The notes under the pieces are model-generated. The model worked only from the letters and a program-made list of their open reading frames with translations. It made no database searches and was not told the DNA's origin. Below are positions 1-10,891 of a stretch of 64,000 bases of DNA, in pieces. The stretch is taken from NCBI GenBank assembly GCA_021234155.1, contig JAJEKV010000016.1:17193911-17257910 (forward strand), in the 5' to 3' direction. Numbering within the stretch: the first letter of the stretch is position 1; each line of letters begins with the position of its first letter. A program made the position numbers and the translations under genes. This DNA comes from Isoetes taiwanensis (lineage: Eukaryota; Streptophyta; Lycopodiopsida; Isoetales; Isoetaceae).

Positions 1-314
1 ATATGTTTATAAGTTGAAGAAGAGTCTGACCTAAAACAGGCACCTAGATGCTGGCATCAAAAGATCAATGCTTTTCTTATTGATCTTGGTTATCAATGAT
101 CACGTGGTGATTGCAATTTGTACTACGAGACTGAGGGGTCTAAGCTTTCTTATCTTACTGTTGTATGTAGATAACATGGTCCTTATAAGAGATGCTCTTG
201 ATCTCATTATAAGTACTTGGTAACCACTTTGCAATTGATGAACTTGGTCTAATGCACTACTGTTTAGGTTTGGAAGTCTGGCAGCAACCTCATGACGTGG
301 CATTTTTCTATCCC
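1..314 (+). pseudogene. Degenerate Ty1/copia reverse transcriptase fragment
   Basis: The + strand encodes a copia RT stretch reading KLKKSL, then LKQAPRCWHQKI, the conserved block just before the YVDD site. Stop codons and frame breaks follow, and the YVDD region is damaged. It is interrupted after position 314 by a younger LTR retrotransposon and resumes at 5528 with the RNase H part. The same sequence in segment B (30033-30345) is uninterrupted. Most of the RT palm after YVDD is deleted, so this is a long-dead element. Confidence 0.85.
310..314. repeat. Target-site duplication, left copy (ATCCC)
   Basis: The five bases atccc directly precede the TG of the left LTR and recur directly after the CA of the right LTR at 5523-5527. 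The empty site in segment B has only one atccc at the matching place (about 30341-30345). This proves the element borders exactly. Confidence 0.97.
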
Positions 315-603
315 TGACAAAACTTGTGATCTAGGCTAGAATCAAACAGCAAGAAAACAAGAGAGAAAAGAGACGGAGTGAAACTCAGAAAAAAGGAATA
401 TGATGGATTGGATTGTTGCTTTTCTCGGTGCTACAGAAGATGGTCACATATGTGACGTGTAGAGCATAGCACGTTGACACCTAACCTAGGGGGCATACAT
501 GAACATAAATATATGCTAAACTATAGACCATGGTCCTATGTAAATACATAGGCTGCCATGTCAGCACATATGTGTGCTTAACCATTAAGAATTATTTCTG
601 TCA
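315..603 (-). repeat. 3' LTR (element on minus strand)
   Basis: The repeat starts TGACAAAACTTG and ends ATTTCTGTCA on the + strand. It is 289 bp, equal in length to the LTR at 5234-5522 and differing at one base. It adjoins the purine tract at 604-612, which makes it the 3' LTR of a minus-strand element. Confidence 0.95.
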
Positions 604-612
604 TCCTCCCCT
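604..612 (-). other. Polypurine tract
   Basis: On the minus strand the bases AGGGGAGGA directly precede the 3' LTR. This is the expected priming site for plus-strand DNA synthesis. A near copy (cctcccctaagc) occurs again at 683-694 inside the end of pol, so a short internal duplication of the tract region may have occurred. Confidence 0.85.
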
Positions 613-663
613 AAGCACATATATGAACTGAGAACAAAAGAAGACGAGAACAAAAGAAGAATG

Positions 664-3600
664 CTACAGCTTATCGTGGTAATCCTCCCCTAAGCTGAGC
701 ATTCGAATACCAAGCTGAGTCTTGAATTTCTGAAATGTAGACCCTGCTAATGGCTTGGTGAAGAGGTCAGCCAATTGATCTGTGGTTGGAACGTGATGAA
801 GATCAAGCTGACCATCAAGGACCTTCTCTCGCACAAAATGATAATGTGTTTCAATGTGTTTGCTGCGCGCATGAAACACAGGATGATTAGTGTTGCAAAG
901 AGCTTTGGTTGTCACAAAAGAGTGGAATAGTGCTGGTGTCAAAGCCTAATTCTGCAAAAAGTTTGGCTAACCAAACGGCTTCAGCAGCGGCAATCGCTAA
1001 GGCTTTATACTCCGCCTCCGTGCTAGAAAGAGAGACTGAGGGCTGACGCTTGCTGAGCCAAGTAATGATGTTCTTACCAAGGCCAAACACATAACCTGTG
1101 GTGCTGCGTCGCGTATCAAGACAACCAGAATGATCAGCATCTACAAAACCATGCAAAGCAGGCTGACGGATCACGCATATAGCAGAGGCCCTCATTAAGA
1201 GTACCTTTTAAATAAGCGAGCACTCTTTTCGCTGCTTGCCAATGGCTCTGTTTTGGACAGGCCATAAAACGGCTCAACATGCCCACCGCAAAAGAGATCT
1301 CTGGTTTGGTGACTGTAAGGTAAATTAGTCCACCAACAAGTGAACGATACAAAGTAGCATCTACCTGAGGAGACTCATCAGAGTTGGATAACTTCAAACC
1401 AGGCTCCATGGGCTGTTTGGCAACCTTGCAATCTGTCATGTGAAATTTTGTAAGAAGATCTTGGACGTACTTACCTTGAGACAAAGTGATGCCATCGTGA
1501 GTTTGCCAAATTTCAATCCCAAGAAAGTAATGGGACAGACCTAAGTCTGTCATAGCAAATTCATGTATAAGCGAAGTGCGCAATTGATCAATAAGATCAT
1601 GGGCATCTCCTGTAAGCAGCAAATCATCAACGTACAACACAACAATGCAGAGAGATGTACCTTTAGTTTTAAAGTATAAATTGGGATCTGCTGTGGAAAA
1701 AGAATAGCCATGTGCTTTAAGATAAGAATCTATCTTATGGTACCAGCACCGAGGTGCTTGTTTAAGGCCGTAGAGACTCTTCTTCAATTTACAAACCAAG
1801 TGCCCTTGCCCTTCCGAGACAAAACCTTCTGGCTGCTGCATATAAACTTCATCGGACAGGTCTCCATTCAAAAAGGCACTTTGGAAGTCCATTTGATATC
1901 TGGGCCATCCTTTTACTAGCTGCTAAGGCAAAAATAGCGCCACGACGGTTGACATTCTTGCAACTGGAGCAAAGACTTCATCATAATCAATGCCATGCTG
2001 CTGAGCGAATCCTTTGGCAACAAGTCTGGCCTTATGCTTACTGAGAGAGCCATCTGCATTGTATTTGTCTTTAAAGATCCATTTTGATCCAATCGCTTTC
2101 TTCCCTTTAGGAAGGGGAACGAGATCCCAAGTCTCATTCTTAATGAGCAGGTCATATTCATGTTGCATCGCAGCCACCCAATCTGGATTGGTAAGAGCTT
2201 CAGCAAAACTAGAAGGCGATGATCTTCATAGATCTTTGCCATCAAAGCATAATTACAAGTGTGCGTAACACTTGGCTGTGCATCGATAAGGCCTTAAGCG
2301 CTCCAGATCGCCTAAGAGGCACACCATCATCATGATTTGCAGCAGGAGACGGGGCTGGAGCAGTCCTAGAACTACTAGCAGGCTGATTGGCAGCATGAAT
2401 ATCAGACAAGGCAGCAAGATAAGGATCATTTTCGGCCATCATCACTATGATCACAAACGCTGGTCGGTACAGCAGCAACTGGAGCAGCATTACTTGCATT
2501 CTGCTGAGTGTCCAAATCAAGCAAAGAATGAAGATCAAAGGGCGCACCAACATCATGCTCGAAAGCATCATAGTAGCCATCCTCCAAGAATTTGGCATCA
2601 GGACTGATCACAAGCTTCTTAGTGGCTGGGTTATAGAATTTGTAAGCTTTATATCCATCAGCATACCCAATAAAATGCATTTGACTGCCCGATCATCAAG
2701 TTTCTTCAATTTTGAATGCGGATGCACAAAAGCAGGACAGCCAAAGATTTTCAAATCACGAGACATCAGGTTTTGTACCATAGAACACCTCGAAAGGTGT
2801 TTGCCCTTTCACAATTTTTGTGGGAGCTCTATTCAAAAGATAGACTGCTGTTTTAACTGCTTCACCCCAAAATGACAGTGGCAAGCGTTTATAAGCAAGC
2901 ATGCTTCTTGCCAAATTCATAAGAGCGAGATTCTTGCGTTCAGCTACATCGTTTTGTGGCGAACAGTATGGAGCACTCAACTTCATGAACAATGCCGGAA
3001 TCTCAAGATAGGCATCAAAAGAATGGTTTTGTACTCACCACCATTGTCGGACCTGAATGCCTTAATCAACTTCCCTGTTTGTTTTTCAACCATAATCCGG
3101 AACTCCTTGAACTTAGAGAGTACATCAGATTTGTAATGCAAAGGGTACACCCACGTCATCCTAGAATGATCATCAATGAATGTACAAAAGTAGCGTGCTC
3201 CACTCAAAGAAGGGACCCTGACTTCGCATACATCACTATGCACGAGCTGCAAGATATCATTGGTTTTCTTCACGGCCTCCTTGGGGAAAGATGCAGCTAC
3301 TTGCTTTCCAAGATTGCAAGCATCGCATTGCAGTTTATGAGTATGTACAGCAGGCAGCCCAACAACCATCTCTTTTCCATGCATCATACAAAGAGATTGA
3401 CAACTCAAATGACCATACCGAGCATGCCATAGCTCATCCGAAGACATGCTAATAGCAGCAGCAGCAAGCAAACCTTTCTGCTCTACAACAGAAGCGCAAA
3501 ATTTGTACAAACCATTTTGGAGAATGCCGCGAGCAACAATATCAGAGTCGGGAATAGCAGGGCGCGTAGGAGTAAGTATAACTTCTCCTTGTCCAAATAT

Positions 3601-3900
3601 AGCATACAAACCGCTGTTATCAACCTTGGAAACGGACAACAAATTTTCTTCAAAGTCCAGGAATGTAAATAACATCTTTAACATACTTTTATGCCGCTTT
3701 CCTGAGTAGAAAATGTGACGTCGCCCTTCCTTGAATCTGATAGCTGAAATTATCAGCAAATTTAACTTCGACCACCATCCACTTGTTGTAGTTTAGAAAA
3801 ATACTTTCTTTTTCCTGTCATGTGCGAAAGTGGCACCGAATCAAGGTACCACGGATCACTACCAGATCTGTCCAAAGACATTTCAGAAGCTTTGAATAAG
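664..3900 (-). pseudogene. copia pol: protease, integrase, RT, RNase H; multiple frameshifts
   Basis: Read on the minus strand. Protease: the motif expected as DSG reads DSV in WYLDSVPLSHMTG (about 3820-3855), so the catalytic turn glycine is lost. Integrase: LWHARYGHLS in the pre-integrase block, HSD, FRSDNGGEY and DVAERKN give the D, D and E positions (about 2800-3450), with a frame change near 2985. RT: IGSKWIFK at about 2090, then a frame change near 1900, then LYVDDLLLTGD (about 1610-1645) intact. RNase [16 protein letters not shown] and ARSKHIETHYHF (about 830-1150) with a frame change near 890-940. The terminal ADLFTKPL block is present. At least four frame breaks divide the polyprotein, so it cannot be translated as one product. 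Confidence 0.9.
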
Positions 3901-4019
3901 CATTCAATATCAGCACTTTCTGGTTCAAATTCAGCAGCTCACGAAATTAGATCGCCCTTACGATCGTATGTGCGGGCTGATTTTTAGCATGAGCGGGCTG
4001 ATCTTTACTTGCTGCAGCA

Positions 4020-4818
4020 GCTTTGGCTTCTTTCTTTAAACGCTTTGGGCAATCACTAATCCAATGCCCTTTCTCGTGGCAATATCTGCATGGATATCTG
4101 CTTGAACCTTTTGCCATCTGCATGGATATCTGCTTGAACCTTTCTTGCTTCCGCTCCCCTGATTAGAATTACTACCTGAAGACTCAGAGGATTTATTTCG
4201 AGAGAACCTATCATTGTGCTTCTTGGGATTATGTTTGGAAAAGAAAGCATTCTGATCTGACCGCCTTTTCAACTCCAATTCAGTCTGAAGGAGAAGATTA
4301 GGCAAGTCTTTCAGCTTAATTGGGCTGTCTCTTGCACCTAATGCAAGAATAAAAGGCTGATAATCTATAGAAAGACCACGAAGCAATGCGGAAATTACCT
4401 CACCATCTGGTACTTGCTGTTTCATATCATCCAATTTGCTTTTAATCTCTTTGGCCTTGGAAATATAATCAAGCATATCTTTACAATTGTCCAAGCGCCA
4501 AAGAGTGTAACTCGCCTCTCAAGAAAAAGGCTCTAGAATCTGTATCTCGAAAGGCACACCCTTTTCAGCTGATCTAGTGCTTCGACAATAATTTACAACC
4601 CCTGATATGGCACTGAACTTCTGGTGATACAAGAACTTTCAAGAGGCCCAAGCCTTTCTTATTTTTGACGAGAAATCTGCATCTTTTATGTCAAGAGAGC
4701 CATCAACAAGTCCATCCAAACAATGCATGAGGAGATAACCTTCAAACACATCAATCCACTGAAAATAATTATCTCCTTTCAGGATAGCATTTGGATTGTT
4801 GAATTTGGTGGAATCCAT
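4020..4818 (-). pseudogene. copia gag with broken zinc knuckle
   Basis: The minus strand starts with a Met at 4818 (MDSTKFNNPNAILKGDNYFQW), a typical gag start. A UBN2-type capsid region follows, including SKAKEIKSKLDDMKQQVPDG and a serine/asparagine-rich tail. A CX2CX4HX4C zinc knuckle (C-R-Y-C, then H and C) is encoded near 4045-4105 but sits in another frame: a 32-bp tandem duplication at about 4082-4145 shifts the reading frame just before it. A further frame break lies near 4500-4650. Gag normally packages RNA; this copy would lack the RNA-binding knuckle. Confidence 0.85.
4082..4145. repeat. 32-bp tandem duplication inside gag
   Basis: The + strand word atctgcatggatatctgctt occurs twice in direct succession, separated by a 32-bp period. 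Because 32 is not a multiple of three, it throws the zinc knuckle of gag out of frame. Confidence 0.85.
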
Positions 4819-5219
4819 CCCTGAAGGTATTAAAACTTATCAAAGAGCACTAAGAGAGAGATTACTGAGCTTTAGATGCACAAAGAAGACAAACCAAGGG
4901 ATTTACCCAGACAGATGGTATGTCACAAAAAACTGCATCAACATTGCTCAATCCTGACAAATCTCTCACGAAATTGCTCCTAGAGCCAAAATTACCAATT
5001 GTTCAACCTTTCTGAACAAAAACGGCACAAAACGGCAAAAAACGGCACCTTTGTGCAACCAAATCTCGAATTTGAACAAAAGTACACAATTTGTTGATGA
5101 CGTGACAAAAAATTGGCCGATTTTGCAATTCTGGTTGAAGACGTCCAATTTCGGCAGTGTTGCCAACTTCTGAATTCACCTCTGACAAATTTCCCTCACT
5201 GGTTGGTTCTAGCCACCCT

Positions 5220-5233
5220 GGGCTCTGATACCA
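5220..5233 (-). other. Primer binding site for initiator Met tRNA
   Basis: Directly next to the LTR at 5234 the minus strand reads TGGTATCAGAGCCC. This is the standard copia primer site complementary to the 3' end of tRNA-iMet. It fixes 5234-5522 as the 5' LTR. Confidence 0.95.
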
Positions 5234-5522
5234 TGACAAAACTTGTGATCTAGGCTAGAATCAAACAGCAAGAAAACAAGAGAGAAAAGAGACGGAGTGA
5301 AACTCAGAAAAAAGGAATATGATGGATTGGATTGTTGCTTTTCTCGGTGCTACAGAAGATGGTCACATATGTGACGTGTAGAGCATAGCACGTTGACACC
5401 TAACCTAGGGGGCATACATGAACATAAATATATGCTAAACTATAGACCATGGTCCTATGTAAATACATAGGCTGCCATGTCAGCACATATGTGTGCTTAA
5501 CCATTGAGAATTATTTCTGTCA
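5234..5522 (-). repeat. 5' LTR (element on minus strand)
   Basis: 289 bp, same ends as the 3' LTR, one base different. It should hold the element promoter on the minus strand. The right target duplication atccc follows at 5523-5527. Confidence 0.95.
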
Positions 5523-5527
5523 ATCCC

Positions 5528-6025
5528 AACAAAAGTATATTAATGAGGTTCTTCACGGGTTCAATATGGCAAATTGTAAGCCATCCAAATCTCCTCATGC
5601 TCCAGGCAATGTGTTAATTTTGGAGTTCTAAAAAGCAAGCTACTTGCAGTGTTAGTACTACTGAAGCAGAACTGAAAGCCATGGTTTATGCAGTCCAAGA
5701 AATGATGTGGTTGGTTCACTTATATGAAGATCTAGGTACCAAAGATGCACCAGCTTATCTTTACCGCGATAATGAGGGTGCTATTTGTCATGCTAAGCAT
5801 TACAAGTGGCATCATCTTACTAAACACCTGGATATTAAAGTCTGCTTTGTTCAAAAAACTCTTGACAATGCTTCTATTTCTCTGTATCATTGCTCTTCTC
5901 AAGACCAAGCAGCAGATGGTTGTACCAAACCTCTTGTAGGCATACACTTGGTCAATATGAAGCAGCTTTTACATGTGTTTCCTTTTAGTACTTCCAATTC
6001 CAGCAGTGCTAGTCATCAGGAGGGG
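5528..6025 (+). pseudogene. Degenerate copia RNase H (continuation of the interrupted host element)
   Basis: The + strand encodes the RNase H end of a copia pol: STTEAELKAM, EMMWLVHLYEDLG, then RDNEGAI, KHLDIKV and QAADGCTKPL. Everything between the RT block at 1-314 and this part has been deleted, as the intact junction in segment B shows. It ends in the purine tract aggagggg (6018-6025), directly before the 3' LTR. It is more complete here than in segment B, which lacks about 70 bp. Confidence 0.88.
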
Positions 6026-6205
6026 TATTAGACTCATGCTGACATGTCAGTGTTGACGTCACACTGCTGACCTGTCACTGCATGCCTTTTGCTGACATAG
6101 CATTTTAATATAAGCCACAGTCAAGCGTACTTAGCATCTTTTCTAGTTTTCGAGACATCTATCCTTGTATTCGTTTCGTCCACCACATATATTCATATAC
6201 GTTCA
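6026..6205 (+). repeat. 3' LTR of the degenerate copia element
   Basis: The 180-bp sequence follows the purine tract, starts TATTAGACTC (a decayed TG start) and ends CGTTCA. Its last 50 bases match the 5' LTR remnant at 28985-29038, which is followed by a primer site; that fixes the LTR end. The matching copy in segment B is 30757-30936. Confidence 0.75.
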
Positions 6206-6479
6206 CCATATGCATATAATCTTCTCATTCTTTAATATCATTTCTTATGCAATCATCAACGGATGGAGATCCTCATTTTATTAAGCAATCACTGATGTCT
6301 TTCGTCAACCCTTTGTTCTTGTTCATAAATGCAGCTTTGCATTGCATCCTTTATTTGATGCAGTGTCTTTGTGTAAATGCATCATCCCACGTTCTGTCAA
6401 CATCGTTTAATATGGTGTTTGCATTTAACTCTGAACTTCAAATAAAAGAACAGAAGGGACAACAGAAATAGCCCTCTGG
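6206..6479. other. No gene seen (274 bp)
   Basis: AT-rich sequence between two copia remnants, shared with segment B. A 74-codon open frame at 6247-6471 has no recognisable motif and is not called. Confidence 0.5.
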
Positions 6480-7660
6480 AGGGACAGAAGGGACAACAAG
6501 TAAGAGCTCCTTCACATGAACAACCAGAGAGATTTGGTAAAACCATCAGCTGCCTGATCCTTAGTTGAAAAGTAGGATACAAAAAGGGAACCATTGTCAA
6601 GCTGGTCCCTAATAAAGCAGAATTTGATATAAAGATGTTTCATCTGCAGATGCCACTTATAACCTTTGACAGGAACAATACTGCACTGCGGAACCATTGT
6701 CAAGCTGGTCCCTAATAAAGCAGAATTTGATATGAAGAGTTTCATCTGCAGATGCCACTTATAACCTTTGACAGGAACAATACTCCACTGTTGCCACGTA
6801 CATAAATAACTGCTGGTTTATGAGCACTCTTAAATCCTCAAATAGATGAGGACACCACATCATTCTTTGAACAGCCAAACTAGACTTCTTGTAGTTGAAT
6901 AAAAAACCCATTGATTTTCTGATGTCAGCAACGTAGAAACTCCTCTTGAGTCTACACCTAAGTAGGATGAGTTGGATCAGAAAACCTGGTGGACTTATAC
7001 AATTCCTCCCCAAGACCTCCATTGAGAAATGCAAACTTGAAGCCTAACTGATACAGTGGCCAGGCTTTATGAGCTGCCAAAGATATGACCCCTCTCAATG
7101 CGTCAAGCTGAAATACAGGAGCAAAAATCTCATTACAATCAGGCCCATCTTACTGAGTCACTAGTCTTGCCTTGTATTTTGAGAGAGTGGCATCAGCATG
7201 ATATCTTGTCCATTAGCATCAATCACATTCTTATTTGATGGGTTTAGGAACCAACTCTCAAGTACCTTGCTTCTGCAGCACGGAAAATTCTCAAGTGGCT
7301 CAGTCGGAACAGTAGTAGCATCTGATATGTTGCTCAGGAGGAACTTGTGCTGGAACAGAAACTGTTGGTAAAGAATTTTCATGATGAGAAGAGGCAATAC
7401 ATGGAATAAACGTCTCCCTTGATAAGGAATGACCAAGCTGAGGTATGGCAGAAATAAAAGATGAGCTAATTGAAGAAATCAGCAGCTGAGATAATGAATC
7501 ACCAATTTCTGAAGTATTGCAAATAAGCTTTTCATAATCTGTAGAATTGGACTGAGAAAAATCAGCAGAAAAGACGGCATCTTCCAAAAAATGCATGCTT
7601 CGAGAAGCAAATACTTTTTCTTGCTTAAAAAATTCAGTGATATCATAAACTAAAGCCATG
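6480..7660 (-). pseudogene. copia pol remnant: integrase tail, RT start and RNase H
   Basis: On the minus strand, from 7660 downward: a serine-rich linker of the kind after copia integrase (about 7300-7659), then PSNKNVIDAN and, in another frame, KARLVTQ, NEIFAPVFQLDALRG and FKFAFLNG (about 7020-7240), which is the RT start. The RT palm with the catalytic DD is deleted. RNase H follows with MMWCPHLFEDL (about 6835-6865), then MKHLYIKFCFIRDQLDNGSL and TKDQAADGFTK (about 6530-6660). Multiple stops and frame changes make it non-functional. The copy in segment B is at about 31215-32280. Confidence 0.85.
6587..6792. repeat. 103-bp tandem duplication (segment A only)
   Basis: The word ggaaccattgtcaagctgg starts at 6587 and again at 6690. 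The two units differ by a few bases. Segment B has a single unit at this place, so the duplication arose after the segmental copy, or was lost from B. Confidence 0.9.
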
Positions 7661-8038
7661 CACGGAGAGGCTCCATCTTGTGTGTCAACACCTGTAAAAT
7701 CTGAGGTTTGGGGGAAGGAATCGCAGGCAGCAACATATATGCAGTCTACTGCAGATATCCGTCTCTTGACCCACAGGAACCTTGCTCTTCATCTTTTTTC
7801 TACTGTCAAACTGATTCTGGATAAATCTGATTTCAAGAGAACTGCTACCCCTCCTGATCTCATTTACCTTTCTTCTGGCTTCTGTAGGCTGAGTCTCAAG
7901 AATAACCCGACACTTCTAGAAGACCAGTTTCTCTTTTTTCATGTGTTTCTAACAAAAAAAATAGTATCTCTATCCTTTATAAGGTCCATAAGACCGCTTG
8001 GATATTTATCTTACGGCTCCACTTTGATGGTCTCATAG
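7658..8038 (+). other. Open frame of 126 codons, function not recognised
   Basis: A + strand frame begins MHGEAPSCVST and runs to a stop at 8038. Its twin in segment B (32289-32627) is shortened by a 5-bp insertion-type change near its 3' end, so the end is not conserved. It abuts the copia remnant on the opposite strand by two bases. I see no domain, signal peptide or membrane segment. It is probably chance or transposon-derived. Confidence 0.2.
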
Positions 8039-10145
8039 ACCCTTGATTCCATTTTCTGGACCTTGTCACGGATGAAGACTCAGCCATCTCCCATTTAGTT
8101 GGATCTTTCCAAGCCTCTGCGACCTCTTACAAGTTCTCTCCTATTCTTGAGCCCATTCAACTATCCTCCAAGGTCTTAATTTAAAAACCTGTCCCCCAAG
8201 GTCTTAATTTTAAACAATGACTAAAGGCTGTCCTCTTGGATTGCCTTCGATTACACCCCAAGCAGCTTCAATTTTGGGATGTTGGCCACAAACTAATGGC
8301 TGTAGTGAGGGGATCAGCGACCATTCCAAGCCTAGGATTGCGTGCCCTTTTTTGGCATTGATTGCATCCTTTGCTGGCTTTTAACATATCAACCCATTTA
8401 GAAGTTTCTTCTTGATGGAAGTGAATCTCCAACTCAATCTGTTTCAATCATTCAATTGAAGGGAACTTCTGTATTGCTGCAGTTTCAGATTAAAAATTCT
8501 CCAATTCATCCAGGTTAGCCTGTTTAGATTCTTGTTTCCGAAAAGTCTAGCTCTAGAGTAAATTGCAAGAAGATGAAGAATGAGACATAACTATGTGGCT
8601 TATATAGTCAGAGCCATATCAGCAAAAGATAGATGAGCCAGCATGCATAGTCATCATAGCGTAAGTGTACACATGGAATATAAAGCATTCCAACAATATG
8701 CAATGTCATCTTACCAAATTCTCAACCCTAACTACAAGTAATACCTCTAAGTTGAGTGTAGTACTTCTCCTGCACGTGTAAGTGGTACTTTAGACTCTGA
8801 AGCACCTACCATATGAGGCCATAAAATGTATCTTGTCATTTGTCAACTTCCAGATATGATGATAGAGAAGGAAACAAAGCCTGACAAGAAATATTTATTG
8901 ATTTCCAAGTCATTCTAACCCTTCATAACAGCCTTTCCTATTTTAAATAAGTCATGATCTTCCAACTACAAGCTAAGCCACACTAAACTTTTTATATTTC
9001 AAATTCAAGTCTTTGATTCTAAGAAAAGTTGCTGGTTGATTATACATGAGGAAACCAATTTTCTGTACCAGGCATAGGAAACCTGTCTTTAGCTAAAGGA
9101 TTACTTCCAAATCACAATATGATCCAGTGAAAGCTCTTTAGATGGATTCATCATCTTGTTAGGAAGTTAGTTTATATTTCAAAGATTGTAAAACCAATTA
9201 GAGTTGTAATGTAATAATATACCCATTGATATGTATGCAGGGTGATTTAAGACTACCTAGAAGGCATATGCAGCTCCAAGCTAGCACCGCGTGACATGGC
9301 ATGGCATGGAGATTACACAGAGATTACAAGATCATCAAGTTATATTGGATTTTCACATTGAAGAACTTTTCTGTATAAAACCAATTTGATGAAGACCAAT
9401 ACAAAAAGGCCTTCCAAATCATGATAGCCAATTGTGTGTTTCTTATGATGCCATACATCTTGCATTTGATGCTTAGACACTGTAGATCCTTGAATCTAGA
9501 AGGCCTAACGCATCTAAGACAGAAGTTATTCTACTGCATTTTCTTTGTTTTGATGGTTTCTTTTAGAGATTTAAAGCATTTTCAAGCTCTAGTAATTCAA
9601 GCCTGCGTTATGCTTAAGCTACAAATGTTCAAGTAACAAACTAACCGCATGTTATAGTGCTCTAAGGATCGTAGAACCTAATTTCTCTTGTTTTCTAGCA
9701 AAAGGAAGGAGTGGATAAGCTTTCTGAACTGCATCTGAGGAATCCTAGAAGAACTTAGGACTCCTACATGCTTGAGATGCCCATACCTGCAGCATCTAGC
9801 TATAAATGGTTTAAAACTTGCTTCTTCAAACTTAATATATAATGTGGATGAGACTTTTTATCCCTTTCATTTTGCTTCTGGAAACTCTTCTCTACATCCG
9901 TTCACATCTTTCTATCTCATAGCTTTTAATTATGCTTAGGAAGCTATACCAAAGTGCCAGTTTTGAAAGGAAATCATTTTAGTCTTAATTCCCAGCATTA
10001 GTTAGGCTTTTAGTATTTGAAGTTAGCTCGCATTTTCAATTAATCACATCAATTGTTTGGGAGCAGGAGGCACTTTTGAGTTCTAGTAATGGACAAAAGG
10101 TAGATGGATTTGATGCTCGTGTCATTATACTCGTTTGCCTTTTAC
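8039..10145. other. 2.1 kb without a recognisable gene
   Basis: AT-rich, stop-rich sequence with homopolymer runs, near-identical in segment B (32640-34782). Some splice-like words are present (for example tatgcag at 9234) but no chain of coding exons could be followed. It may hold introns or the 3' part of the pseudogene at 10146-10891. Confidence 0.5.
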
Positions 10146-10891
10146 CTCAACCAGCTCCTTAAGCGAAATCAAGGGTTCTCTGCAATGACCTTAAAATAGC
10201 CACAATGAACAGTCTGAAGGGCTAACGCCTGTTGAGAAGGATGCGTGAGGATGCTTGCAAAGACCTATAATAAATTCCTGCATACTGCCTAAAAAGACAC
10301 CTTTCATCCCTATGAAAGTGAAATGACTTACATTCCGTACCTTTCTCAGAAGGTTTCCCTTTTCAGTTACACTCCTTATCCACCGATCAACTTTAGAACT
10401 CAAATCTTCATCTTCTACAAGCTGCGGCATAGGATATGACTTTCTAGGGAATGATCCAAACAGAATAGCATGGCATAGATTACAGGCCACTTGTTTATAA
10501 AGTGGGTAAACAGGTACTCCTTCCACCATAGATGATTCTAAATTGCCTGTGATAGTCCCAATTTACTCAAAAATTGATACCAAATAAAAAATTATCTACA
10601 GGCCAGATAAATTTACAGAGCCCATACCTCGACAGCATCCTTCAACTTCTTGCGTTCTTCTGATCCATCCGGTGGCAGGTTCAAACGCTCTAAGCAATGC
10701 AAATGGTCGCATGGATCGGGACGCAAAAGAGAGGCACAAAATGCTGAGGAAATGCAAAGGTCATGCTTATCGTCAGCTAGACATGATTCAAAAAATCTGC
10801 GAATTGATTCGGTGAGGATTAGTAGGAGCTCAGATGCATCGGGCTGGATAGGAGCTGAGCGCGGCGAATCTGGCCTCTCCACCATAGCCAT
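10146..10891 (-). pseudogene. Unidentified intron-containing gene fragment, copy A
   Basis: Three exon-like blocks on the minus strand. Exon 1 (10628-10891) starts MAMVERPDSPRSAP and ends at a GAG|GTATG donor; exon 2 (10341-10546) encodes VEGVPVYPLYKQVACNLCHA and ends AAG|GTACG; exon 3 (10146-10228) encodes ALALQTVHCGYFKVIAENP and ends before GTAAAA. The protein is not one I recognise; it looks like a large cytosolic repeat protein. Exon 1 to 2 is out of phase by one base here, while exon 2 to 3 is in phase. Exon 3 hits a stop, and a plus-one shift restores LISLKELVE, so a base is missing in both copies. Retained introns mean it came by DNA duplication, not retrocopying. Confidence 0.6.

Larger units (their letters stand above)
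315..5522 (-). mobile_element. Complete Ty1/copia LTR retrotransposon, recently inserted, coding frames broken
   Basis: The 5208-bp element has 289-bp LTRs, TG/CA ends, a 5-bp target duplication, an initiator-Met tRNA primer site and a purine tract, all in the right order for the minus strand. The coding order on the minus strand is gag, protease, integrase, RT, RNase H, which defines the Ty1/copia superfamily. The two LTRs differ at one base that I can find (g/a in ccattRagaatt), so the insertion is young. Yet gag and pol are broken by several frameshifts and the protease motif is altered, so it was probably mobilised in trans by a relative, or the frames have been damaged by sequence errors. 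It is nested in an older copia element. Confidence 0.95.

Noticed and set aside
2014-3709. Plus-strand open frames opposite the copia pol
   Set aside because: They are mirror frames of the minus-strand integrase and RT and carry no motif.
7658-8038. 126-codon + strand open frame as a gene
   Set aside because: Its 3' end is not conserved in segment B, it has no motif, and it abuts a transposon remnant; listed only as an open frame.
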